A stretch of 64,000 nt of DNA, from contig OZ022349.1 in NCBI GenBank assembly GCA_963989245.1, forward strand, positions 34,031,616 to 34,095,615, read 5' to 3'. Under the pieces are notes generated by a model. That model was not told where the DNA came from. It saw only the letters and a program-made list of their open reading frames with translations, and searched no databases. Shown here piece by piece: positions 1 through 8,765 of the stretch. The DNA is from Nansenia antarctica. Lineage: Eukaryota; Chordata; Actinopteri; Argentiniformes; Microstomatidae. Each line of letters starts with the position of its first letter. Position 1 is the first letter of the stretch. Both the position numbers and the translations under genes were made by a program.

Positions 1-564
1 GGGCAGGCCACCTACTGGTCACCTACTGGAAGAGTCGCGGTCTTTGGAAGCTCCTCTCGGGGTCCGGCCTTTCCGCTCTTTGGAGGGGGGCTGCCCAGGG
101 GCCGAACTCGTGCTCCAGTGGCTCCAGTGGCGGGCAGGCCACCTACTGGTCATCCACTGGAAGAGTCGCGGTCTTTGGAAGCTCCTCTCGGGGTCCGGCC
201 TTTCCGCTCTTTGGAGGGGGGCTGCCCAGCGGCCGAACTGCCCCAGTGGTGAAAAGGCCACCTACTGGAAGAGTCGCGGGTCTCCGGCAGCTCCTCTCGG
301 ATCCCGGCCTGTTCCGCTCAGAGAGGGGGGGTGGGTCGGGGGAGCCACCTCCCAGCAGCGGACAAGCCACCTACTGAGAAGACGTGCTCCCCGACCAAGA
401 ATAGAAAAAAAGGAGGGGCATAGAGCCTAGTGAGGAAAAAGGAAAAACCCTAGATTTCTCAAAAAAAACACAAAAACCCACACCCCACCGGAGACTAGCT
501 TTAATAGAAGTCTCTAGTAAGGGCGAAAGGCCTGTGCGTTTCTTGAAGAGAAACCAGAGTTTGC
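1..564 (-). mobile_element. 5' leader of a family B retrotransposon (rest lies left of the window)
   Basis: This is the 5' untranslated leader of a family B non-LTR element. It is nearly identical to 18261-18824 in the complete copy. It contains three leader monomers, each starting with agagtcgcgg near 31, 162 and 270, then a unique stretch. At its 5' end is a U5-like head (about 506-562) that abuts nt 26 of a U2 gene. No coding sequence of this copy is in view. Expected next to the left, by homology, is ORF1 of family B. Confidence 0.85.
506..562 (-). other. U5 snRNA-derived head of family B element (left copy)
   Basis: Read on the minus strand it starts ACTCTGGTTTCTCTTCA, which matches U5 snRNA nt 3-19. 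It continues through a degenerate U5 loop 1 (GCCCTTAC instead of the invariant GCCUUUUAC) to AGACTTCT. It is the same head as in the two complete B copies. Confidence 0.75.
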
Positions 565-590
565 TCTTAGCCAAAAGGCCGAGAAGCGAT
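565..590 (-). pseudogene. RNU2: U2 snRNA copy a, 5' fragment (nt 1-26)
   Basis: On the minus strand this is ATCGCTTCTCGGCCTTTTGG plus CTAAGA, the exact 5' end of vertebrate U2. It stops at nt 26, where a family B element begins. It keeps the start of stem-loop I and lacks the branch-point recognition sequence. Only the 5' piece is in view; the 3' piece should lie left of the window. As an RNA gene it is broken. Confidence 0.95.
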
Positions 591-722
591 AACCCATAAA
601 TTGAACCGCGCCCACCTCCGCCGCCATTATGGTCAAAGTGTGAAAAATGGGTTGACCTGTGACCTGTGACCTGTGACCTGTGACCTGTGACCCCCACCTG
701 GCTTACCTTGAAACACGGATAT
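591..722 (-). promoter_or_regulatory. U2 snRNA promoter region, copy a
   Basis: This is the 132 bp between the 3' end of the upstream U5 fragment and U2 nt 1. A candidate proximal sequence element lies at 628-647, that is -38 to -57, reading TTTTTCACACTTTGACCATA on the minus strand. Its position fits vertebrate snRNA genes, but the assignment rests on position. Further upstream (654-694) a 7-bp unit GGTCACA is repeated about five times. There is no TATA box, as expected for an RNA polymerase II snRNA gene. No distal octamer is visible in this short space. Confidence 0.6.
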
Positions 723-723
723 G

Positions 724-820
724 GGCTCAGCGAGACGCAGAGCCTGCCAAAAATAGCTTGAACTCGTAAGTGTTCCTCTCCACAGAAGTCTTTAGTAAAA
801 GGCGAAAGGCTTGTGCGTTT
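724..820 (-). pseudogene. RNU5: U5 snRNA gene fragment lacking its 5' end
   Basis: On the minus strand it holds the U5 loop 1 (CGCCTTTTACTAAAG, loop at 795-803), then GTGGAGAGGAAC, a Sm site (CTATTTTTGG) and the terminal stem-loop ending GAGCC. About the first 20 nt of U5 (ACTCTGGTTTCTCTTCA) are missing, because a tRNA-like unit joins at 821-824. Without that strand the main U5 stem cannot form and no U5 promoter remains, so it should be non-functional. A 3'-box-like GTTTCAAGGTAAG lies just downstream (about 701-713). The same fragment precedes each U2 copy whose 5' flank is in view. Confidence 0.85.
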
Positions 821-823
821 TTT

Positions 824-1053
824 GTGGGTAGTGGTGGTCTAGTGGATAGTGAGTTGGACTTGTGATTGGAAGGTTGTGAGTTCAAATCCCGCCTGAAACC
901 ACACCACTACTAGTGTGCCCTTCAGTTCTTCTTCTTCTTCTTCTTCTTAGTGGGTAGTGGTGGTCTAGTGGATAGTGAGTTGGACTTGTGATCGGAAGGT
1001 TGTGAGTTCAAATCCCGCCTGAAACCACACCACTACTAGTGTGCCCTTGAGTT

Positions 1054-1084
<31 letters not shown>

Positions 1085-1288
1085 GTGGGTAGTGGTGGTC
1101 TAGTGGATAGTGAGTTGGACTTGTGATCGGAAGGTTGTGAGTTCAAATCCCGCCTGAAACCACACCACTACTAGTGTGCCCTTGAGTTCTGGTGGTCTAG
1201 TGGATAGTGAGTTGGACTTGTGATCGGAAGGTTGTGAGTTCAAATCCCGCCTGAAACCACACCACTACTAGTGTGCCCTTGAGTTCTT

Positions 1289-1319
<31 letters not shown>

Positions 1320-1432
1320 GTGGGTAGTGGTGGTCTAGTGGATAGTGAGTTGGACTTGTGATCGGAAGGTTGTGAGTTCAAATCCCGCCTGAAACCACAC
1401 CACTACTAGTGTGCCCTTGAGTTCTTCTTCTT

Positions 1433-1463
<31 letters not shown>

Positions 1464-1570
1464 GTGGGTAGTGGTGGTCTAGTGGATAGTGAGTTGGACT
1501 TGTGATCGGAAGGTTGTGAGTTCAAATCCCGCCTGAAACCACACCACTACTAGTGTGCCCTTGAGTTCTT

Positions 1571-1601
<31 letters not shown>

Positions 1602-1805
1602 GTGGGTAGTGGTGGTCTAGTGGATAGTGAGTTGGACTTGTGATCGGAAGGTTGTGAGTTCAAATCCCGCCTGAAACCACACCACTACTAGTGTGCCCTT
1701 GAGTTCTGGTGGTCTAGTGGATAGTGAGTTGGACTTGTGATCGGAAGGTTGTGAGTTCAAATCCCGCCTGAAACCACACCACTACTAGTGTGCCCTTGAG
1801 TTCTT

Positions 1806-1836
<31 letters not shown>

Positions 1837-2043
1837 GTGGGTAGTGGTGGTCTAGTGGATAGTGAGTTGGACTTGTGATCGGAAGGTTGTGAGTTCAAAT
1901 CCCGCCTGAAACCACACCACTACTAGTGTGCCCTTGAGTTCTGGTGGTCTAGTGGATAGTGAGTTGGACTTGTGATCGGAAGGTTGTGAGTTCAAATCCC
2001 GCCTGAAACCACACCACTACTAGTGTGCCCTTGAGTTCTTCTT

Positions 2044-2074
<31 letters not shown>

Positions 2075-2181
2075 GTGGGTAGTGGTGGTCTAGTGGATAG
2101 TGAGTTGGACTTGTGATCGGAAGGTTGTGAGTTCAAATCCCGCCTGAAACCACACCACTACTAGTGTGCCCTTGAGTTCTT

Positions 2182-2212
<31 letters not shown>

Positions 2213-2425
2213 GTGGGTAGTGGTGGTCTAGTGGATAGTGAGTTGGACTTGTGATTGGAAGGTTGTGAGTTCAAATCCCGCCTGAAACCACACCACTACT
2301 AGTGTGCCCTTGAGTTCTGGTGGTCTAGTGGATAGTGAGTTGGACTTGTGATCGGAAGGTTGTGAGTTCAAATCCCGCCTGAAACCACACCACTACTAGT
2401 GTGCCCTTGAGTTCTTCTTCTTCTT

Positions 2426-2456
<31 letters not shown>

Positions 2457-2584
2457 GTGGTTAGTGGTGGTCTAGTGGATAGTGAGTTGGACTTGTGATC
2501 GGAAGGTTGTGAGTTCAAATCCCGCCTGAAACCACACCACTACTAGTGTGCCCTTGAGTTCTTCTTCTTCTTCTTCTTCTTCTT

Positions 2585-2615
<31 letters not shown>

Positions 2616-2725
2616 GTGGGTAGTGGTGGTCTAGTGGATAGTGAGTTGGACTTGTGATCGGAAGGTTGTGAGTTCAAATCCCGCCTGAAACCACACCACT
2701 ACTAGTGTGCCCTTGAGTTCTTCTT

Positions 2726-2756
<31 letters not shown>

Positions 2757-2963
2757 GTGGGTAGTGGTGGTCTAGTGGATAGTGAGTTGGACTTGTGATC
2801 GGAAGGTTGTGAGTTCAAATCCCGCCTGAAACCACACCACTACTAGTGTGCCCTTGAGTTCTGGTGGTCTAGTGGATAGTGAGTTGGACTTGTGATCGGA
2901 AGGTTGTGAGTTCAAATCCCGCCTGAAACCACACCACTACTAGTGTGCCCTTGAGTTCTTCTT

Positions 2964-2994
<31 letters not shown>

Positions 2995-3107
2995 GTGGGT
3001 AGTGGTGGTCTAGTGGATAGTGAGTTGGACTTGTGATCGGAAGGTTGTGAGTTCAAATCCCGCCTGAAACCACACCACTACTAGTGTGCCCTTGAGTTCT
3101 TCTTCTT

Positions 3108-3138
<31 letters not shown>

Positions 3139-3248
3139 GTGGGTAATGGTGGTCTAGTGGATAGTGAGTTGGACTTGTGATCGGAAGGTTGTGAGTTCAA
3201 ATCCCGCCTGAAACCACACCACTACTAGTGTGCCCTTGAGTTCTTCTT

Positions 3249-3279
<31 letters not shown>

Positions 3280-3492
3280 GTGGGTAGTGGTGGTCTAGTG
3301 GATAGTGAGTTGGACTTGTGATCGGAAGGTTGTGAGTTCAAATCCCGCCTGAAACCACACCACTACTAGTGTGCCCTTGAGTTCTGGTGGTCTAGTGGAT
3401 AGTGAGTTGGACTTGTGATCGGAAGGTTGTGAGTTCAAATCCCGCCTGAAACCACACCACTACTAGTGTGCCCTTGAGTTCTTCTTCTTCTT

Positions 3493-3523
<31 letters not shown>

Positions 3524-4085
3524 GTGGGTAGTGGTGGTCTAGTGGATAGTGAGTTGGACTTGTGATCGGAAGGTTGTGAGTTCAAATCCCGCCTGAAACC
3601 ACACCACTACTAGTGTGCCCTTGAGTTCTGGTGGTCTAGTGGATAGTGAGTTGGACTTGTGATCGGAAGGTTGTGAGTTCAAATCCCGCCTGAAACCACA
3701 CCACTACTAGTGTGCCCTTGAGTTCTTCTTCTTCTTCTTCTTCTTAGTGGGTAGTGGTGGTCTAGTGGATAGTGAGTTGGACTTGTGATCGGAAGGTTGT
3801 GAGTTCAAATCCCGCCTGAAACCACACCACTACTAGTGTGCCCTTGAGTTCTTCTTCTTCTTCTTCTTCTTAGTGGGTAGTGGTGGTCTAGTGGATAGTG
3901 AGTTGGACTTGTGATTGGAAGGTTGTGAGTTCAAATCCCGCCTGAAACCACACCACTACTAGTGTGCCCTTGAGTTCTGGTGGTCTAGTGGATAGTGAGT
4001 TGGACTTGTGATCGGAAGGTTGTGAGTTCAAATCCCGCCTGAAACCACACCACTACTAGTGTGCCCTTGAGTTCTTCTTCTTCTT

Positions 4086-4116
<31 letters not shown>

Positions 4117-4289
4117 GTGGTTAGTGGTGGTCTAGTGGATAGTGAGTTGGACTTGTGATCGGAAGGTTGTGAGTTCAAATCCCGCCTGAAACCACACCAC
4201 TACTAGTGTGCCCTTGAGTTCTTCTTCTTCTTCTTCTTCTTCTTCTTCTTCTTCTTCTTCTTCTTCTTCTTCTTCTTCTTCTTCTTCTT

Positions 4290-4320
<31 letters not shown>

Positions 4321-4703
4321 GTGGGTAGTGGTGGTCTAGTGGATAGTGAGTTGGACTTGTGATCGGAAGGTTGTGAGTTCAAATCCCGCCTGAAACCACA
4401 CCACTACTAGTGTGCCCTTGAGTTCTTCTTCTTCTTCTTCTTCTTCTTCTTAGTGGGTAGTGGTGGTCTAGTGGATAGTGAGTTGGACTTGTGATCGGAA
4501 GGTTGTGAGTTCAAATCCCGCCTGAAACCACACCACTACTAGTGTGCCCTTGAGTTCTTCTTCTTCTTCTTCTTCTTCTTCTTCTTCTTCTTCTTCTTCT
4601 TCTTCTTCTTCTTCTTCTTCTTCTTCTTCTTCTTCTTCTTCTTCTTCTTCTTCTTCTTCTTCTTCTTCTTCTTCTTCTTCTTCTTCTTCTTCTTCTTCTT
4701 CTT

Positions 4704-4734
<31 letters not shown>

Positions 4735-4910
4735 GTGGGTAGTGGTGGTCTAGTGGATAGTGAGTTGGACTTGTGATCGGAAGGTTGTGAGTTCAAATCC
4801 CGCCTGAAACCACACCACTACTAGTGTGCCCTTGAGTTCTTCTTCTTCTTCTTCTTCTTCTTCTTCTTCTTCTTCTTCTTCTTTCTTCTTCTTCTTCTTC
4901 TTCTTCTTCT
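824..4910 (+). repeat. Tandem array of about 30 tRNA-Thr-like units separated by (TTC)n
   Basis: Each unit starts gtggtctagtggatagtgag (A-box-like tggtctagtgg) and contains a B box (gttcaaatcc). A 7-nt loop cttgtga would place anticodon TGT (Thr). The 5' gtggt can pair with the 3' accac. Anticodon and T stems each carry a mismatch, so this is a tRNA-derived SINE-like unit rather than a tRNA gene. Units end tgcccttgagttc and run into (TTC)n of about 6 to 60 triplets. Some units join head to tail with no TTC at all. The longest TTC run is about 4554-4733. Units lie antisense to U2. Confidence 0.85.
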
Positions 4911-4923
4911 TCACATGAGATAG

Positions 4924-5072
4924 GAGTGCACCGTTCCTGGATGTACTGCAATACCAGGTCGATGCGTGGAGTGGACGGAGCAAGCCCCGATTCCAGCTCC
5001 CTGTTGCAAAAATCAATTTAATATATGGTCCCCGGGTAGGGGACGTATCAGATATTAAACTGATAAGAACAG
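4924..5072 (-). pseudogene. RNU2: U2 snRNA copy b, 3' part (nt 40-188)
   Basis: The minus strand begins CTGTTCTTATCAGTTTAATA, continues through the Sm region and stem-loops III-IV, and ends GGTGCACTCC. It includes the vertebrate hallmark of CATCGACCTGGTATTGCAGT near the 3' end. The 5' part of the same gene lies almost 14 kb away at 18825-18850, separated by three insertions. The 3' flank CTATCTCATGTG runs at once into (GAA)n, so no good 3' box is seen. Confidence 0.95.
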
Positions 5073-5314
5073 ATTGTTAAAGTTTTTTTATTTTCATTTT
5101 TCCTTACACGGGGAACCTTGTTCCCCCTTTCCATTAAAACTTCACAAACAAATAATCAAACACGTTTACCCCCCCGTTCTTTTGTGGGGGGTTAAGCGCA
5201 AATCAAAACAACCAACACTTTCTTTTCATGATCACATTCCATTTGTATTACAACAAAAACAAAACCTGTTGCCCCCCCTCCTTTTGTGGAGGGTCAGGAT
5301 GCAATACCTGCATA

Positions 5315-8300
5315 TCAACTCAAAAAAAGTCCCAGCCCCCCTTTCCACCGCTCCCGGGCCGCATGGTGACCCCACTTCTTCTCCTCCCTCTTCATCCTCC
5401 CCCTCAAATCTCCTTCCACCCTCCTCACTATCCCTTCCACCCCTGTCGCTGTCCCTGCCCCCACCACCTCCTGCCTCGACCTCCATATCTCCCTCTTAAA
5501 CAAACTAACTATGAGCCAGAGTAGGAATCTCTCCCTATTCCCACCCCCCACTCTCCCTACCCCTCTCTCTACTCTGGCCCATGACAAGGTAAAACCCCCT
5601 CTAACCTTCTCTAACAGCCCTCCCGCCCGGGCCCACACCACTCCAGCAAAGGCGCAGTCCCATAAAGCATGACGCACACTCTCCTCCCCGCTACAGCCCA
5701 GCCGGGGGCATAAGGGGGATCGCGCCAGGCCACGCTGGTGCATGGTGGCCCGCACCGGCAGACTCTTGTGGAGGCATAACCAGTTCAGGTCCTTGAGCCT
5801 ATTGTCCAGGCCCCGCAGCTGCACTGCATCCCAGACCGCCGCCGGGATGCCCACCACAGGGGCCGTGCAGGCACCCTGCCTCACTACAGCATACATACTC
5901 TTGTGGTCCAAACCTACACGGGCAACTTCAACCTCGGGGTGCGCACGCAGCCACTTCGCCGCATGGCTGAAGTGCCACGGCAGCTGTTCAGCCCGAGGAC
6001 CCGCATTGGACCACTCCATAATGTGTCGTCCCTGGTAGGCAAAGAAAAGCCGCAGGAAGAAACCGGACGGATGGATTACCGGGTGAGCGAGCTCCTTCAG
6101 CAGAGAGGAGACAAACAGCGAGTCTAGCTTGAGGGGTAGGTGGGGGACATCCCTACCTCCCTCCCTGGTGGCCGAGAGCATGCGGGCCCTGGCCACGTAC
6201 TCATGCCTTCCCCCCCACATGAACTGAAAAACAAGCCGCATGAGGGGTCTCCTCATGCTCGCAGGCAGCGGGTAGACATATGCCAGGTACAAGAGAGAAG
6301 GCAATATGTCCACTTTCAAGACCAAGACCTTGCCCCCAAAGGACAAAGACCTGGCCTTCCACCGCACCAACCTCCCTTGTACCTCCGCGATTCTCGCGTT
6401 CCAGTTCAGCGTCGCAGAGCCGGAGGACTCAAAACAGACCCCGAGCACCCTCAGGGGCCCAGTGCAGAGAGCTACTCCCCCAGGCGCATCCGTCCTACCC
6501 TTCCACCGGCCAAAATACTTGACCGATGACTTACCCAGGTTCAGGACTGCTCCCGACGCGTGGGTAAAATCGTCAAAAATGTTGAGACATCTGAGCAGGC
6601 ATGAGTCTCTGCAGAGTAGCAGAGTGGTGTCGTCTGCATATTGGGTCAGTTTGACCCTCAGCCCACCGCTGCCGGGCACCAGCAAGCCCTCCACCTCTGC
6701 GTCAGCCCTAATGGCCGCCGCCAGAGGCTCCATGTACAGCACGTACAGGAGCGCCGAGAGAGGACAGCCTTGCCTGACCCCCGAAGGGAGGCCAAACACC
6801 TCCCCCAGGTGGCCGTTCACCCTCACCCGGCACCCCGCCCCCCTGTAGAGTGTGCTGAGCCACCCCCTATATCTAGGCCCAAAACCCATCTGCTCTATCA
6901 CTTTAAATAAAAAACCCCTATGCACCCGATCAAAGGCCTTGGCCTGATCGAGTGCAGCCACCATTAAAGGCAGGTCCCTATCCTCAGCCCAGGCGATGGA
7001 GTCCCTGACCAGCTGAAGGTTCCACCTAATCGAGCGGCCCTCGATCCCACACGTCTGGTCCTCATGGACGACGTAGGGAAGGGCTGCGCGCAGACGGTCA
7101 GCCATGACCTTGGCCAACAGCTTATAGTCCACACACAGCATTGTCAACGGCCTCCAGTTGTTAAGGTCGGCGGCGTCCCCCTTCTTATACAGGAGGGAGA
7201 GCACGCCTTCGGCCATTGACTTGCCCATGACCCCAGTCTCGAGAACGGATGTCAAAACCTCGACGACCACCGGGCCGAGTATACCCCATAACTGTAGGTA
7301 AAACTCTGCCGGCAGGCCGTCCATCCCAGGCACCTTCCCCTTCCCCATCCGTTTGAGGGCCCGCTCGACCTCCACTAGTGTGATCGGGCCTTCCATCGCC
7401 TGCATGATGTTCTCCGGCACTCGCCGGGACAGGTGCGCTAAAAAAACCTCCCCCCCAGCCTCATCTACCTCTCTCTCCCTAAAGAAATCCCTATAAAACT
7501 CGGTGGCCGCCTGCACCATCTGACCCTGCTCCCTGACCACCGACCCCCCAGTGTCTCTCACCCCGTGATGGGTCTGGCGCGCGCGCCGTGCCCTCACAGA
7601 GGCAAAGAACGCCGCTGAGCAGGTCTCGTCCTGCTCAAGGAAATCCTGGCGCGCGCGCTCTAAATGAGCTCTAGCCCTACGCTCATAGGCCTCTCTGAGG
7701 CGGCCCTTGAGTTCCGCGGAGCGGGCTTGGTCGATCGACCCCCCGAGGTTGCCGGCCTCGTACTCGAGGTCGAGCAACCGCTGCAGCCGCTCCACTTCCC
7801 TCCTGCCTTCTCTTTCCCTCCTCTTACAATAATCCCTGCTAAACTTAGCCATCCTCACCTTCACCTCCTCCCACCACTCCACCACCCCCACAAACATGGG
7901 CCTGAGGCCCTTAAGCCCATGTATGTAGGTGGTGAGTGCCTCGACAAAAGCCCGCTCACCAAGGATCTCCCTGTCTAGCTTCCAATACCCCCTTCCGACG
8001 ACACAGGCTGGTGCACCTACCCGTAGGAGCACCCCGTCGTGATCTGAGAAAAACACAGGCAAATGCTGCCCGGCCACAGGGCCCAAAGACCTAGGTATGA
8101 ACAAATAGTCAAGCCTCCTCGCGACCCCCCGCGAGTTACGCCAGGTGGGAACCGCCAGTGGTGGTGTGGTGTGTAGCCCCCCATCCACAAGCCCGCAGCT
8201 AGCCATCAGTAACCCCATGGCCTTAGCGCTGCCCTCCCCCCCCCTGCCTAGTTCCATATTAAAATCACCCCCCACCACCAAGTGTCTATTAGTCGCACAC

Positions 8301-8686
8301 AGGGGCACAAGGCAGTCTACCATCTCCCTCCTGCCCTGTGCCTCCTGTGGCCCATATACCCCAACTACCCTCAACCTACACTCCCCTACACTAATATCTA
8401 ATCCTAACACCCTACCCTGCATCCCCACAAAAGTACCCTCCACCCTCACCTCTCTGTTCCCTAACAGAATCCCTACACCCGATGAGTGGACCCCCCCCAC
8501 ACTCCAAAAGGACTCCCCCCTACCCCACTCCCTCTTAAATTTTCTAACATCCCCCTCATCCCTTAAGTGCACCTCCTGTAAAAAACATACAGTGAAATCT
8601 AGTGACAATAAATAACCAAAAACTGCTGCCCTCTTCACCCTGTCTCTTAAACCCCTCACATTTAACGTAACAAAAACCAAATCCAT
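5315..8686 (-). CDS. Family A ORF2 (APE endonuclease-reverse transcriptase), copy 1
   Basis: This polyprotein nicks the U2 target and copies the element RNA in place. The chosen ATG (8686) gives MDLVFVTLNVRGL, which aligns with the N-termini of families B and C; 16 extra upstream residues lack an ATG. It has 1123 residues. Endonuclease motifs are LNVRG, LQEVHL, VYGPQ, VGGDFN, RLDYLF and SDH (about 214-216). Reverse transcriptase motifs include NWRPLTML, LDQAKAFDRV, SGVRQGCPLS and YADD (about 683-686). A C-terminal CX4CX7HX4C begins near residue 993. No stop or frameshift is seen, so it could be active. ORF2 starts 79 nt after the ORF1 stop, unlike the overlap in family B. Confidence 0.93.
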   Translation of the reverse strand: MDLVFVTLNVRGLRDRVKRAAVFGYLLSLDFTVCFLQEVHLRDEGDVRKFKREWGRGESFWSVGGVHSSGVGILLGNREVRVEGTFVGMQGRVLGLDISVGECRLRVVGVYGPQEAQGRREMVDCLVPLCATNRHLVVGGDFNMELGRGGEGSAKAMGLLMASCGLVDGGLHTTPPLAVPTWRNSRGVARRLDYLFIPRSLGPVAGQHLPVFFSDHDGVLLRVGAPACVVGRGYWKLDREILGERAFVEALTTYIHGLKGLRPMFVGVVEWWEEVKVRMAKFSRDYCKRREREGRREVERLQRLLDLEYEAGNLGGSIDQARSAELKGRLREAYERRARAHLERARQDFLEQDETCSAAFFASVRARRARQTHHGVRDTGGSVVREQGQMVQAATEFYRDFFREREVDEAGGEVFLAHLSRRVPENIMQAMEGPITLVEVERALKRMGKGKVPGMDGLPAEFYLQLWGILGPVVVEVLTSVLETGVMGKSMAEGVLSLLYKKGDAADLNNWRPLTMLCVDYKLLAKVMADRLRAALPYVVHEDQTCGIEGRSIRWNLQLVRDSIAWAEDRDLPLMVAALDQAKAFDRVHRGFLFKVIEQMGFGPRYRGWLSTLYRGAGCRVRVNGHLGEVFGLPSGVRQGCPLSALLYVLYMEPLAAAIRADAEVEGLLVPGSGGLRVKLTQYADDTTLLLCRDSCLLRCLNIFDDFTHASGAVLNLGKSSVKYFGRWKGRTDAPGGVALCTGPLRVLGVCFESSGSATLNWNARIAEVQGRLVRWKARSLSFGGKVLVLKVDILPSLLYLAYVYPLPASMRRPLMRLVFQFMWGGRHEYVARARMLSATREGGRDVPHLPLKLDSLFVSSLLKELAHPVIHPSGFFLRLFFAYQGRHIMEWSNAGPRAEQLPWHFSHAAKWLRAHPEVEVARVGLDHKSMYAVVRQGACTAPVVGIPAAVWDAVQLRGLDNRLKDLNWLCLHKSLPVRATMHQRGLARSPLCPRLGCSGEESVRHALWDCAFAGVVWARAGGLLEKVRGGFTLSWARVERGVGRVGGGNRERFLLWLIVSLFKREIWRSRQEVVGAGTATGVEGIVRRVEGDLRGRMKREEKKWGHHAARERWKGGLGLFLS

Positions 8687-8765
8687 AATGTGTAATTTAA
8701 GAACAAACAAGCAAACAAAAACCGACAACCACAATTCTCAATGTGAATCATAACTCAACAACCCA

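Noticed and set aside
969..1040. Functional tRNA-Thr(UGU) gene in the spacer units
   Set aside because: Anticodon and T stems contain mismatches, no Pol III T-run follows, and the units are in a tandem array. It is better read as tRNA-derived repeat.
4539..4796. Long open frames of only serine or only lysine
   Set aside because: They are translations of (TTC)n/(GAA)n microsatellite, not genes.
824..4910. CRISPR-like array (regular repeats with variable spacers)
   Set aside because: The spacers are all TTC microsatellite, the unit is tRNA-like, and the setting is a vertebrate genome.
4861..4910. TTC microsatellite as the target of a microsatellite-specific retrotransposon
   Set aside because: No element end lies inside a TTC tract in this window; all ends map to U2 or its immediate 3' flank.
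5073..5110. Assignment of the elements to a named Keno consensus and of the host to a species
   Set aside because: The target and ORF layout fit Keno-like elements, but without an alignment I cannot say which named element or species this is.
8687..8734. N-terminal extension MWLSVFVCLFVLKLHI of family A ORF2, looking like a signal peptide
   Set aside because: The extension begins at TTG. The first ATG gives MDLVFVTLNVRGL, which aligns with the start of families B and C.
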